From: CAMAVH01 sp964628235
GTDB lineage: Bacteria; Pseudomonadota; Alphaproteobacteria; SMXQ01
DNA length: 64,000 bases
Assembly (NCBI GenBank): GCA_964628235.1
Contig: CAZVLU010000013.1
Location: 12,467-76,466 of the forward strand
Direction of reading: 5' to 3'
Part shown: one piece after another, positions 30,029 through 37,979 of the stretch
Numbering within the stretch: position 1 is the stretch's first letter
Layout: each line of letters starts with the position of its first letter
Position numbers and translations under genes: made by a program
The notes under the pieces: model-generated
Databases searched by the model: none
Seen by the model: the letters and a program-made list of their open reading frames with translations, nothing else
What the model was told of the DNA's origin: nothing

Positions 30029-31009
30029 TCAGCGCTCGTTCTCTTCGCCGGACGCGCGCTGCAAGAGCGGATTGAGGGTCGCGTGCAGCGGCGGCCGCGC
30101 CTTCATGTAATCCTTCACGCGCTTCGTCAGATAGTCGATGAAGACCCGCATGCGCAGCGGCAGGCGGCGGTCCTTCTGATAAATGACATAGAGCGTGCGC
30201 TCGTCGATGACATGATCCGTCAGGACAGGCACCAGCGCCCCGGCAGCGATGTCGTCGAGAATCAGATATTCGCGCAGAATCGCCACCCCAAGACCGGCCA
30301 ATGCCGCGTCGCGGATGACGAAGCTGCTGTTGGCGCGCGGCGCGCCGGAAACGCGCACCGTCTGCGGCCGGGCGCCGTCCTTGCCGCGGAAATCCCAGCT
30401 ATATTGGGCGGCGCCGCTCGGATCGAGGCAGTTGTGGCTGGTGAGATCGGCGGGCCGCTGTGGCGTGACGTGCGTCTCGAGATAGCTCGGCGCGGCGACC
30501 AGCACGCGCGGCAGCCCCGTGATGGCACGCGCGATGAGCGACGAATCGCGCACCGGCAGAGTGCGCACGGCGATGTCGAACCCGCCGCTGATCAAATCCA
30601 TGCCGTGCGACGCGGTTTCGCGATCGGCGAGCGTCACCTGCACAGAAATCGTCGGATAAAGCCGGCAGAATTCGGCGATGATCGGCCCTAGAATTGTCTC
30701 GCCGAAGGTTTTGGATGAGACGATCTTCAATTCGCCGCTCGGCGCGGCGCTCTTGGACTGGACGCGCTCTTCGATGTCGCGCAAATCGGCCAATAGTCCC
30801 AGCGCGCTTTCGTAATAGTCGCCGCCGATGCCGGTGACGCTGAGCCCATGGGTGTTCCGGTTCAGCAGCTTGGCCCCGAGCGCGGCTTCGAGATCCTGAA
30901 TGCGCTTGCTGACCATGGCGCGGGTCACGCCCAACTCGCGGGCGGCGCGGGTATAGCTGCCGCTTTTCACCACGGCTGCGTAAGTCTCCATAAGCTTAAG
31001 GCGGTCCAT
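30029..31009 (-). CDS. LysR-family transcriptional regulator
   Basis: A 326-residue LysR regulator. The winged helix-turn-helix is at the N-terminus (METYAAVVKSGSYTRAARELG, then VTRAMVSKRIQDLEAALGAKLLNR) and the effector domain covers about residues 90-300 (GELKIVSSKTFGETILGPII, FDIAVRTLP, ANSSFVIRDAALAGLGVA). It belongs to the subgroup resembling DsdC/AaeR-like LTTRs by length only; the ligand is unknown. Start ATG 31009 has AGGAGG four bases upstream. It is divergent from the five-gene cluster beginning at 31146, the classic arrangement for a LysR and its targets, and a palindrome lies between them. Confidence 0.92.
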   Translation of the reverse strand: MDRLKLMETYAAVVKSGSYTRAARELGVTRAMVSKRIQDLEAALGAKLLNRNTHGLSVTGIGGDYYESALGLLADLRDIEERVQSKSAAPSGELKIVSSKTFGETILGPIIAEFCRLYPTISVQVTLADRETASHGMDLISGGFDIAVRTLPVRDSSLIARAITGLPRVLVAAPSYLETHVTPQRPADLTSHNCLDPSGAAQYSWDFRGKDGARPQTVRVSGAPRANSSFVIRDAALAGLGVAILREYLILDDIAAGALVPVLTDHVIDERTLYVIYQKDRRLPLRMRVFIDYLTKRVKDYMKARPPLHATLNPLLQRASGEENER

Positions 31010-31017
31010 GCGTCCTC

Positions 31018-31042
31018 CTGTGTCAAATCATACTTGACACAG
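31018..31042. promoter_or_regulatory. Perfect inverted repeat between lysR and the catabolic cluster
   Basis: Arms CTGTGTCAA (31018-31026) and TTGACACAG (31034-31042), nine base pairs each and perfectly symmetrical, with a seven-base spacer. The repeat starts eight bases before the lysR ATG and touches its ribosome site, so binding would also block lysR. The right arm contains TTGACA, which could serve as a -35 box for the plus-strand genes. Likely the operator of this LysR. Confidence 0.65.
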
Positions 31043-31145
31043 TTATGAACCGAAAGGGCGTATTCGCCGCCGTCCCAGTCGCTAGATTGGCCCCAACACA
31101 ACAGGCCGCACATAAAGCTGGCCGCTCACATGAGGGAGACGCCCG

Positions 31146-31925
31146 ATGTACACGCCCGATCAATTCAGAGAAGAAATCCTCGATAGCTTTGTCAAATTGC
31201 GCTGGAGCGTTCCCACCCTCTGGGAAGAATACCGCGACAATAATTTGACGCGCGAAGGCGCGCGCATCTATGCGCTGGAGCATTGCGTGTTCGCCGCCAA
31301 TTTCCCGCGCTGGCTGGCCAACATCACCGGCAACTGCCCGCATCTGGAAGTGCGCAGCTATCTGATCGAGAACATGTTCGTGGAAGAGGTGAAAGACCCG
31401 ACGATCGTCACCGGCCACTACGAAAGCTTGGTCGATTTCGCCGTGGCGCTCGGCGTCGATCGCCAGTTCATCTACAACTACAACGGTGCGCCGGTCACCA
31501 TGATGCGCATCGCTTACTGCGATTGGGTGAGCCGCACGAAGCCCTGGCTCGAGGCTTTCGCATGCATCGCCGGCAACGAAGCGTCGCGCGGCAAGGAAGT
31601 GATCGCCCGCGTCGGCGAACGCGCCCGTACGTCGCGCAACATGTGGAAGGCGCTTAACCTTTCGCAGAAAGCGCTGGCCCATTGGGACGCCGCCGACGAA
31701 GCGGACTCCTCCGACGGCGGCCACGGCGACGCGCCGCTCGACATCATGACGAAATATGCCGACACGACGGAGAAGCAGCAGGCTTGCCTTGCCGCGATCC
31801 GTGATCGCCAGGCGGTCAATACCGTGTGGTTCAATCAGATCGGCGAATGGGCTTACGAAGCCTCCGGCCTCAAGCCGCCGCGCGTCAATAAGCAAGCGGC
31901 GCCGAACCCGCGCCTCGCGGCCTAA
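31146..31925 (+). CDS. Haem-oxygenase-fold (PqqC/TenA-like) protein, possible diiron oxidase
   Basis: A 259-residue, largely helical protein resembling the TenA/PqqC superfamily. YALEHCVFAANFPRWL (about 43-57), IENMFVEEV (75-82) and TGHYESLVDF (89-98) are the most telling blocks. Glu81 and His91 have the E-x9-H spacing of haem-oxygenase-like diiron oxidases such as SznF and BesC; Glu45, Glu76 and Glu144 are further candidates. The HxxxDxxH motif of that group is not clear: the region around 179-193 (AHWDAADEADSSDGGHGD) has suitable residues in another spacing. It is the first gene after the LysR operator. Cofactor and substrate unknown. Confidence 0.7.
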   Translation: MYTPDQFREEILDSFVKLRWSVPTLWEEYRDNNLTREGARIYALEHCVFAANFPRWLANITGNCPHLEVRSYLIENMFVEEVKDPTIVTGHYESLVDFAVALGVDRQFIYNYNGAPVTMMRIAYCDWVSRTKPWLEAFACIAGNEASRGKEVIARVGERARTSRNMWKALNLSQKALAHWDAADEADSSDGGHGDAPLDIMTKYADTTEKQQACLAAIRDRQAVNTVWFNQIGEWAYEASGLKPPRVNKQAAPNPRLAA

Positions 31926-31938
31926 GCACGACATCCAT

Positions 31939-31975
31939 CCGCCTGCCGGCCTAGCGCCGGCGGGCGGAGTTTTTT
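31939..31975 (+). terminator. Strong terminator after the haem-oxygenase-fold gene
   Basis: CCGCCTGCCGGC (31939-31950) pairs with GCCGGCGGGCGG (31956-31967), twelve pairs with one T-G, loop CTAGC, then AGTTTTTT. It sits 14 bases after the gene and would separate it from the SDR gene, so the SDR either has its own promoter or is reached by partial read-through. Confidence 0.85.
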
Positions 31976-32000
31976 GCTTCTGTCGCCGCGTGAGGTCTTG

Positions 32001-32759
32001 TTGATACAAGTCCGTAAAACAGCCGTTGTCACGGGCGGGGCTGCCGGAATCGGCCTCGAAATCGTGCGCCATCTCGCCGCCGAAGGCATGTCCGTGCTCG
32101 CCGCCGATCGCGATGGCGCGGCTTGCGAACGCGCGTCAAAAAGCCTAGCCGAATATAAAGACCGCATCCGCGTGATCGTCGCCGATATCGGCACGCCGGA
32201 GGGCGCACGAGCCGCTGTCGACGGCGCTGTGGCGGCGTTCGGTCGCCTCGATCTTCTTTGCAACAACGCCGCCGCCCACCCCTTCGAAATGGTCGAGGGT
32301 CACAATATCGATCATTGGCGCGAAACCTTCCGCGTCAATGTCGACGGCACCATGCTGTGCAGCCAGGCCGCCCTGCCTCACATGCGCGCGCAAGGCGGCG
32401 GCAGCATCGTCAATATCGGCTCGATCAGCGGCGTGCTCTCCTATGCCGGCGGCGCGGCCTACGCCGCCTCCAAGGCCGCCGTCGCCATGTTCACCAAGAC
32501 CCTGGCGCTCGAAGCCGGTCCCGACGGCATCCGCGTCAATTGCATATGCCCAGGCACGATCCGCCATCGCCCGGCATCCGCCGACGACGATAAGCCGGCC
32601 CATATCCCGCTCGGCCGCGCCGGCACACCGGCCGACGTGGCGCATCTCGTGTCGTTTCTCGCGTCCGACGCTGCCAGTTACATGACCGGCGCTGTCATCA
32701 CGCTCGACGGCGGCGCGACGGTCGGGCGTGCCCGCGTCAGCAAACGCCGCGCACCATAG
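32001..32759 (+). CDS. Short-chain dehydrogenase/reductase
   Basis: A classical SDR of about 252 residues. TGGAAGIGLEIV (cofactor loop) is near residue 10, NNAA near 88, the catalytic Ser in NIGSISG near 140, Tyr and Lys in YAASK near 153, and the Pro-Gly turn CPGTIRHR near 183. Start is not an ATG: TTG codons at 31998 and 32001 follow GAGG at 31992-31995; 32001 has the better spacing. A still earlier TTG at 31974 lies in the T-run of the preceding terminator and is unlikely. The next gene begins eight bases after its stop. Substrate unknown; context suggests an alcohol or dihydrodiol intermediate. Confidence 0.87.
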   Translation: MIQVRKTAVVTGGAAGIGLEIVRHLAAEGMSVLAADRDGAACERASKSLAEYKDRIRVIVADIGTPEGARAAVDGAVAAFGRLDLLCNNAAAHPFEMVEGHNIDHWRETFRVNVDGTMLCSQAALPHMRAQGGGSIVNIGSISGVLSYAGGAAYAASKAAVAMFTKTLALEAGPDGIRVNCICPGTIRHRPASADDDKPAHIPLGRAGTPADVAHLVSFLASDAASYMTGAVITLDGGATVGRARVSKRRAP

Positions 32760-32767
32760 GAGAAATT

Positions 32768-33946
32768 ATGCCGTACGCCCCCATGCCTCCCGAAGCGGCC
32801 ATCGCCATCAACGACATGCTCGAGCATTGCGCCCGCCTGCAACCGGGCCAGAACGTGCTGATCGTCGCCGCGCCGGACGGGCTTCATGGCGGCCGCAACA
32901 TCGTCGACGAAACCGCTATCGCTTGGGTGCAGGCCGCCGTGCAGCAGCGCGGCGCGCACCCCACCGTGATGTGGGTCGACATGCCGGTACGGCCAAACGT
33001 CATCTGGCCGGACATTCCGACCAAGGAGACGATCTGGCGCGTGCCGCCGGTCCTCAAACATGCCGTGAAGGGCGCCGATCTCGTCATCAGCCATGTTCTC
33101 GATCTCTCCTCCGAGGAGGAGACCAAGGAATGGAACGACATCCTCGCCGAAAATAAGGTGCCGATGGTGCGCAACATGGCGACCACGGCGCCGTTGCTGT
33201 GCAGCGCCTGGGCGCGCACGCCGCACGAATTGATCTCGGAAATCCGCTATCGCATGGCCGAAATGATGAAGCCGGGCGACCGTTGGAGCCTCACCCATCC
33301 AAACGGCACCCATCTCGAAGGCAGTTCGGGCGCGCCGATCCGCGGCGGCGACAGCTATGCCTATTGGCGTCATGACGGGCGCTACCGGCCGTTTCCGGAA
33401 GGCATCTATCCGGCGGTCAACCCGCTCGACACCCAAGGCGTTTTCGTTTGCGACCGGATGATGCCGGTCTGGGCGCGCCACATCGGCATCCCGCCGCGCT
33501 TCAGCGCGCCGGTGCGCATCACCGTCGAAAACAACCACATGACCAAATTCGAGGGCGGGCCGGAAGCGGTCGTCATCGAACGATTCCTGCGCGAATTGGC
33601 CAAGAGCGTCGGCGACGATTACGCCTTCGAAATCCGCGGGCCGCACGGCGGCGTGCACCCTTGCGCCAGCGTTACCCCGGCGCAATGCCCCGATGAGGAC
33701 TACCGCGAGTTCATCGCCTCGTTCCACAGCGGCGCCGTACATATGCATCTCGGCCGCGGCGGTAAGAACTTTCCCTACAACCTGCACACGGCAGCCGAGG
33801 CGCGCGGCGCGACGCTCGTCGTCGGCAATCAGACGCTACACGACAACGGCAGGCTCGGCGTGCTCGACCACCCCTCGGTGCGCGCCGTCGCCGCGAAATA
33901 TCCCGGCCGTCCCGGCCTAGATGGCGAAAGGTGGCTCTACGGCTAA
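32768..33946 (+). CDS. M29/NicX-like metalloenzyme (leucyl aminopeptidase or ring-cleavage dioxygenase family)
   Basis: A 392-residue protein with ribosome site AGGAGA before the ATG. It resembles the M29 aminopeptidase/NicX superfamily: an N-terminal nucleotide-like half (LQPGQNVLIVAAPDG, KGADLVISHVLDLSS) and a C-terminal metal-binding half with ITVENNHMTKFEGGPEA near 265, HSGAVHMHLGRGG near 330 and NQTLHDNGRLG near 365. NicX, a relative, is a 2,5-dihydroxypyridine dioxygenase with two His and one Asp as iron ligands, and the late H-x-H and HD here could play those roles. Whether it cleaves peptides or a ring cannot be told from sequence. Neighbours favour small-molecule catabolism. Confidence 0.7.
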   Translation: MPYAPMPPEAAIAINDMLEHCARLQPGQNVLIVAAPDGLHGGRNIVDETAIAWVQAAVQQRGAHPTVMWVDMPVRPNVIWPDIPTKETIWRVPPVLKHAVKGADLVISHVLDLSSEEETKEWNDILAENKVPMVRNMATTAPLLCSAWARTPHELISEIRYRMAEMMKPGDRWSLTHPNGTHLEGSSGAPIRGGDSYAYWRHDGRYRPFPEGIYPAVNPLDTQGVFVCDRMMPVWARHIGIPPRFSAPVRITVENNHMTKFEGGPEAVVIERFLRELAKSVGDDYAFEIRGPHGGVHPCASVTPAQCPDEDYREFIASFHSGAVHMHLGRGGKNFPYNLHTAAEARGATLVVGNQTLHDNGRLGVLDHPSVRAVAAKYPGRPGLDGERWLYG

Positions 33947-34011
33947 GCCGCCGCACGAAGAGACGCGACCGCAAAAATGCGGCGCTAAAGAATCAATAGA
34001 GGGAGGAAAGC

Positions 34012-35037
34012 ATGTCCAAGTTCATCACAGGGTTCGCTTGCGGGACTGTCGTCGCTGTCGCGGCGACAGTCGCCGTGCCAGGCTCAGCATGGGCGCAAAG
34101 CGATAATTATTATGCCGGCAAGCGCATGAGCGTCGTCATCGGTTACGCTGCCGGCGGCACAGCAGATACCGACGGTCGCCTGGTCGCCCAATTCCTCGGA
34201 AAGCATATTCCCGGCCACCCGACCATCATCGCCCAGAACCAGCCGGGCGCCGGCGGTCTTGCCTCGATCAACACCGCATATAATGTCGCGGCGGCGGACG
34301 GGCTCTCGATCTATCAGCTCGGCAGCGGCCATTACCTGCAGCAGCTCGCCGGCTCTAGCGTGGTCAAGTTCGACCTCAGCAAAATGCCGGTGCTGGGCAG
34401 TTGGACGCGCAGCACTTACGCTCTCGTCGTGCGGAGCGACAAGTTCAAGAGCATCGAGGACATCCGCAAATCCTCCACCCCGCCGGCCATCGGCACGCAG
34501 GGCCTCGGCACCGGCACCTATCTGTTCAGCCTGGTGTGGCAGAACGCGCTGGGCATCAAGCTCAACATGGTCCACGGCTACGAAAGCGCCGAGCAGGATT
34601 TAGCGATCGAGCGTGGCGAGATCGACGGTCGCACCAATACGACCGAAAGCATCGTCCGCGCCCGGCCGCAGTGGCTCAGCAGCGGCTTCGCCAAGGTGCT
34701 CGCCGTGAGCGGCACCGAACGCGATCCGCTCATCCCCGACGCGCCAACCGTGCGCGAGCTCGTGGCCGACCCCGGCGCGCTGTTCGAGACGATCAACGAA
34801 GGTCTGTCGGCGGCGCGGCCCTACGTGCTGCCGCCGAAGACTCCCAACGAACGCGTCGTCACGCTCCGCAAGGCATGGAACGACATGCTTCAGGATCAAG
34901 AGTTCATCGCCGAGCTCGAAAGACGGAAATTCAAGTTCATTCCGGTGAAGGGCGAAGAATTGGAGGCGTTCTATCGCCGGGTCGTCGCCGACACGCCGAC
35001 TGAAGTCATCGATATTCTAAAGGCGAATTTCAAATAG
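34012..35037 (+). CDS. Bug/TctC-family periplasmic receptor (catabolic cluster)
   Basis: A 341-residue receptor with a signal peptide ending at GSAWAQSD near residue 29 and the full family pattern: KRMSVVIGYAAGGTADTDGR near 37, NQPGAGGLASIN near 80, GSWTRSTYALVVRSD near 128, AIERGEIDGRTN near 203. The ribosome site GAGGGAGGA lies close to the ATG. It sits between the M29/NicX-like gene and the hydratase-aldolase-like gene, so its ligand is likely the substrate of this pathway, probably a carboxylate. Membrane subunits are absent from the window. Confidence 0.88.
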   Translation: MSKFITGFACGTVVAVAATVAVPGSAWAQSDNYYAGKRMSVVIGYAAGGTADTDGRLVAQFLGKHIPGHPTIIAQNQPGAGGLASINTAYNVAAADGLSIYQLGSGHYLQQLAGSSVVKFDLSKMPVLGSWTRSTYALVVRSDKFKSIEDIRKSSTPPAIGTQGLGTGTYLFSLVWQNALGIKLNMVHGYESAEQDLAIERGEIDGRTNTTESIVRARPQWLSSGFAKVLAVSGTERDPLIPDAPTVRELVADPGALFETINEGLSAARPYVLPPKTPNERVVTLRKAWNDMLQDQEFIAELERRKFKFIPVKGEELEAFYRRVVADTPTEVIDILKANFK

Positions 35038-35075
35038 ATGCCTGCGCCGGCATGCTGAATGTCAGGGAGTGAAAA

Positions 35076-36032
35076 ATGATCCGGTCCGACGAGCTATCCG
35101 GCCTTATGGCCATGATGCCCGCATTCGCCACCGACGATGCGGCCGATATTCACGCCACCCAGACGATCGCGCTCGATCGTCTGGAGAAGGGCCTCAACCG
35201 CATGATCGGCGACGGCGCCGACGTCATCTCCACAGCAGGCAGCTTCGGCGAGTTTCACACGCTGCTTCCCGACGAATACGAGACGCTCGCCCGCGCCGCC
35301 ACCGAGATCAACAATCGCCGCGTGCCGATGTTCGTCGGCGCCACCGGGCTGAACACCCGCGACGTGATCGCCAAGTTAAAGATCATCAACGAAACGAAAG
35401 CGGCGGGAGCGTTGATCGGCGTGCCGTTTTATTTTCCCTCATCGCCGCAGAACGCTGTGCGGTTCTTTCAGGACATCGCCGAGCTGTTCCCCAAGCTTGG
35501 CATCATGGTTTATCACAACCCGCCGCTGCACAATATCAAGCTGACGCTCGGCATTATCCAGGAATTGCTCAAGATTCCGAACATCGTCGCCATGAAGGAC
35601 AGCCATCGCGAGCCGCCGGAGTTCATGCGGCTGATCGACATCGCGCGTGGCAAGATGACGGTGTTCTGCAACCAATGGCAGTACGCCACCTATGGTCAGG
35701 TCGGCGCTCGCGGCTTTTGGTCCATCGAGGCCTGGATGGGACCCTGGCCGCAACTGGCGCTCCGCAACGCCATGGCGCGCGGCGACATCGCGCGGGCGAC
35801 AGAGATAACCCTCGACCTGACGCCGCCGATCGGGGCCACGCCGCCGAGCTTGTCCTGGCGCGAAACGGCGGCGAAGATCGGCATCCGCTATGCCGGATAT
35901 GTCGATCCCGGCCCCTTGCGCCCGCCGTTCCTCGAAATCCCCCCCGAGGTCGATGCCGCACAAAAGCGCAAAGCCGAGCGCTGGCAAACGCTCTGCGAGA
36001 AGTATCGCGCCGACTGCCGGGTGCCGGCCTGA
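35076..36032 (+). CDS. DapA-superfamily hydratase-aldolase-like enzyme
   Basis: A 318-residue class I aldolase-fold enzyme. Family residues are in place: the GSFGE motif at 55-59 (where DapA has GTTGE), the Tyr of YHNP at 146-149, and the Schiff-base lysine Lys174 in IVAMKD. The run GATGLNTRDVI near 88 and the overall pattern resemble hydratase-aldolases such as NahE and PhdJ, which split a hydroxybenzylidene pyruvate into an aldehyde and pyruvate, more than dihydrodipicolinate synthase. An insertion-rich C-terminus (GPLRPPFLEIP) also fits that clade. It is the last gene of the LysR-linked cluster. Exact substrate is inference. Confidence 0.82.
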   Translation: MIRSDELSGLMAMMPAFATDDAADIHATQTIALDRLEKGLNRMIGDGADVISTAGSFGEFHTLLPDEYETLARAATEINNRRVPMFVGATGLNTRDVIAKLKIINETKAAGALIGVPFYFPSSPQNAVRFFQDIAELFPKLGIMVYHNPPLHNIKLTLGIIQELLKIPNIVAMKDSHREPPEFMRLIDIARGKMTVFCNQWQYATYGQVGARGFWSIEAWMGPWPQLALRNAMARGDIARATEITLDLTPPIGATPPSLSWRETAAKIGIRYAGYVDPGPLRPPFLEIPPEVDAAQKRKAERWQTLCEKYRADCRVPA

Positions 36033-36070
36033 GGAGATTCTCTCGGCGGATCGAGCTAAGAAACTTTAAG

Positions 36071-37156
36071 CTAGGCGCTGGCGGCGATTTCGCGCAAGGA
36101 TTCGACCGAACTGACACGATTGCGCCCGTGATCTTTGGCGAGATAAAGGCCCTGGTCGGCGCGGCTGATGAAGGCGGCGGTGTCTTCGCTCGACCGGTAG
36201 CGCGAAATTCCCAGCGATAGCGTGATCTGCCCGAGGCTTTCGCCGGTGCTGCGCCGCGTGATCTTTTTGGCCGCGACCTTCAGGCGGATGTTGTCGGCCA
36301 CGGCGAACGCGCCGTCGAGTTCGGTGTTCGGCAGCAGGATGGCGAATTCTTCGCCGCCGTAGCGCGCGGCGAAGTCCTGGCCGCGGACGCAATCGACCAG
36401 TGTCTGCGCCACCAAGCGCAAAACTTGGTCGCCGGTCTGATGGCCGAAGCTGTCGTTGAATTTCTTGAAGTGGTCGATATCGACCATCACGAGGGCGAGA
36501 GGGTAACGCTCGCTATTTTCGCTGAATTCCTGCACCCGCTGATCAAAGGCCTTGCGGTTGGCGATGCCGGTGAGCGCGTCCGTCATGGCTTCGAGACGCA
36601 CCTGATCCAGGCTCTGCTTCAGTTCGACAAGTTCGCTGTTGGCGGCGGCGAATTGCGTTTCCAGCCGGCGCGCATTGCTTTCCATCTTGCGCGTTTCCAT
36701 CAGCATCGCGGTCAGCGCCCCGCGCAATTCTTCCAAGGCGATCGGCGCGCCGCCGTCGCCCTCGATGCGGCCGGAGAAATCTTCCAAGGCCTGGCCATAG
36801 GCGCGGCTGTGGTCGCGCGCCTCGCCCATCTGCGACAGGATTTTGTCGAGCATCGCCTCGATGACGCCGCTCGCCTTATGAATGGCTTGCACCTCGCCGT
36901 CGCTGCCGAAATGGCGCTGGTAGAGCGAATTGAGCGCAGCTTCGCCGAGCGCCGTGCCGGTCTTGAGCATTTGGTCGAGCTCGCGCGTCAGCGCCGGGCT
37001 TTTCCGTGAAAAATAGCCGTAGAGCAAGGTGAAGTTGCGCGGATGCGGCGGTTGTTGAGACTTGCCCAAAAAACCGATGGTTTGCTCGGCCACTTGCTTG
37101 GCCCGCTGAAGATCGTCGAGGAAGTCCACCGCAGCCCCCGTCAGCGCGGCCGCCAT
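36071..37156 (-). CDS. Diguanylate cyclase (GGDEF)
   Basis: A 361-residue cytoplasmic protein. The N-terminal 170 residues are helical, with a coiled-coil at about 155-195 (METRKMESNARRLETQFAAA, SELVELKQSL), and have no recognised sensor motif. The GGDEF domain covers about 195-350: DALTGIANRKAFDQ, DIDHFKKFNDSFGHQTGD, and the active-site RYGGEEF. An RxxD inhibitory site (RGQD) is present five residues before GGEEF, so it should be product-inhibited by c-di-GMP. It is convergent with the catabolic cluster and no partner phosphodiesterase is near. Confidence 0.92.
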   Translation of the reverse strand: MAAALTGAAVDFLDDLQRAKQVAEQTIGFLGKSQQPPHPRNFTLLYGYFSRKSPALTRELDQMLKTGTALGEAALNSLYQRHFGSDGEVQAIHKASGVIEAMLDKILSQMGEARDHSRAYGQALEDFSGRIEGDGGAPIALEELRGALTAMLMETRKMESNARRLETQFAAANSELVELKQSLDQVRLEAMTDALTGIANRKAFDQRVQEFSENSERYPLALVMVDIDHFKKFNDSFGHQTGDQVLRLVAQTLVDCVRGQDFAARYGGEEFAILLPNTELDGAFAVADNIRLKVAAKKITRRSTGESLGQITLSLGISRYRSSEDTAAFISRADQGLYLAKDHGRNRVSSVESLREIAASA

Positions 37157-37275
37157 GGCCCTGCGCTTTCAGAAGCGATCCTATTCTGAAGGAGTAAAGA
37201 CTTCGCTAAACCGGATAAGATTTTCCGCGGGCCAGTCGCTGAAAAAACAGGCGCTTTGGTTCCGCCAGGCGACGA

Positions 37276-37806
37276 TCAATTGCACTGGCCGATAGAGCTG
37301 TCGGCGCAGCGCGTTTTGCCGTCGGTCCACAAGGCCCCGCCGAGCTGGGCGCGGAAAAAATCGGTGCCGCGCAGGTTGGCGCCCGTGAAATCGGCCCCGC
37401 GCAAGTCGCTCGCGACGAGCTTGGCGCCGCGCATATCCGCCTTGGCGAACGACGCGCCGGTCAGGTCTGCCTCGCTGAAATCCGCCTCGGCGACGCGCGC
37501 GGCGGCGAAGGATGCGCCGGCCATCTCGGCCGAATTGAATTTCGCGCGGTAGGCATCGGCGCCGTCGAAGACCGTCTTGGCAAGATTGGCCCGGGTGAAA
37601 CTGGTGTCGCGCAACTCCGCGCGAGAGAGATCGGCGCCGGCGAAGTTGCGGCCGTCTTGATAACAGCGCCGCCAATCGACGCCAGGCGCCGCCGCATCGC
37701 TGCAATCGGCGCGAGCCGGCATCGCCGTGAAACTCGCGGCGAAAATGAGGAGCGCGAGGAATATGCGAAGCGAAGATATTGATTGAGCGATGAAATACAT
37801 GGACAT
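37276..37806 (-). CDS. Secreted pentapeptide-repeat protein
   Basis: A protein of about 176 residues with a signal peptide (FLALLIFAASFTAMPARAD) and then about twenty A(D/N)LxX repeats, such as ADLSR AELRD TSFTR ANLAK TVFDG ADAYR, forming a right-handed quadrilateral beta-helix. Four cysteines, two early in the mature part (DCSD, RRCYQ) and two at the end (TRCAD, GQCN), could make disulfides that cap the helix. Start ATG 37806 is chosen because the signal peptide begins there; a TTG at 37836 in the same frame is possible. Function unknown. Confidence 0.8.
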   Translation of the reverse strand: MSMYFIAQSISSLRIFLALLIFAASFTAMPARADCSDAAAPGVDWRRCYQDGRNFAGADLSRAELRDTSFTRANLAKTVFDGADAYRAKFNSAEMAGASFAAARVAEADFSEADLTGASFAKADMRGAKLVASDLRGADFTGANLRGTDFFRAQLGGALWTDGKTRCADSSIGQCN

Positions 37807-37979
37807 GGTTCTAGGGCCGCAAGGCCGATGGCGCAACTTACACCTGTTTTTGTCACGTCATTGTGCGTCGCAATATGCGGCAGCTTTGCGCATCGTGAAC
37901 CTTGGCAGGTTGGTCTTTGGCCTGTAGTCTTCTAACTAATAAAAATATCCAAAAACCCGACACTGCTGGGAGACCACAC

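Noticed and set aside
31974..31976. TTG as start of the SDR gene
   Set aside because: It lies in the T-run of a strong terminator and would add residues without similarity.
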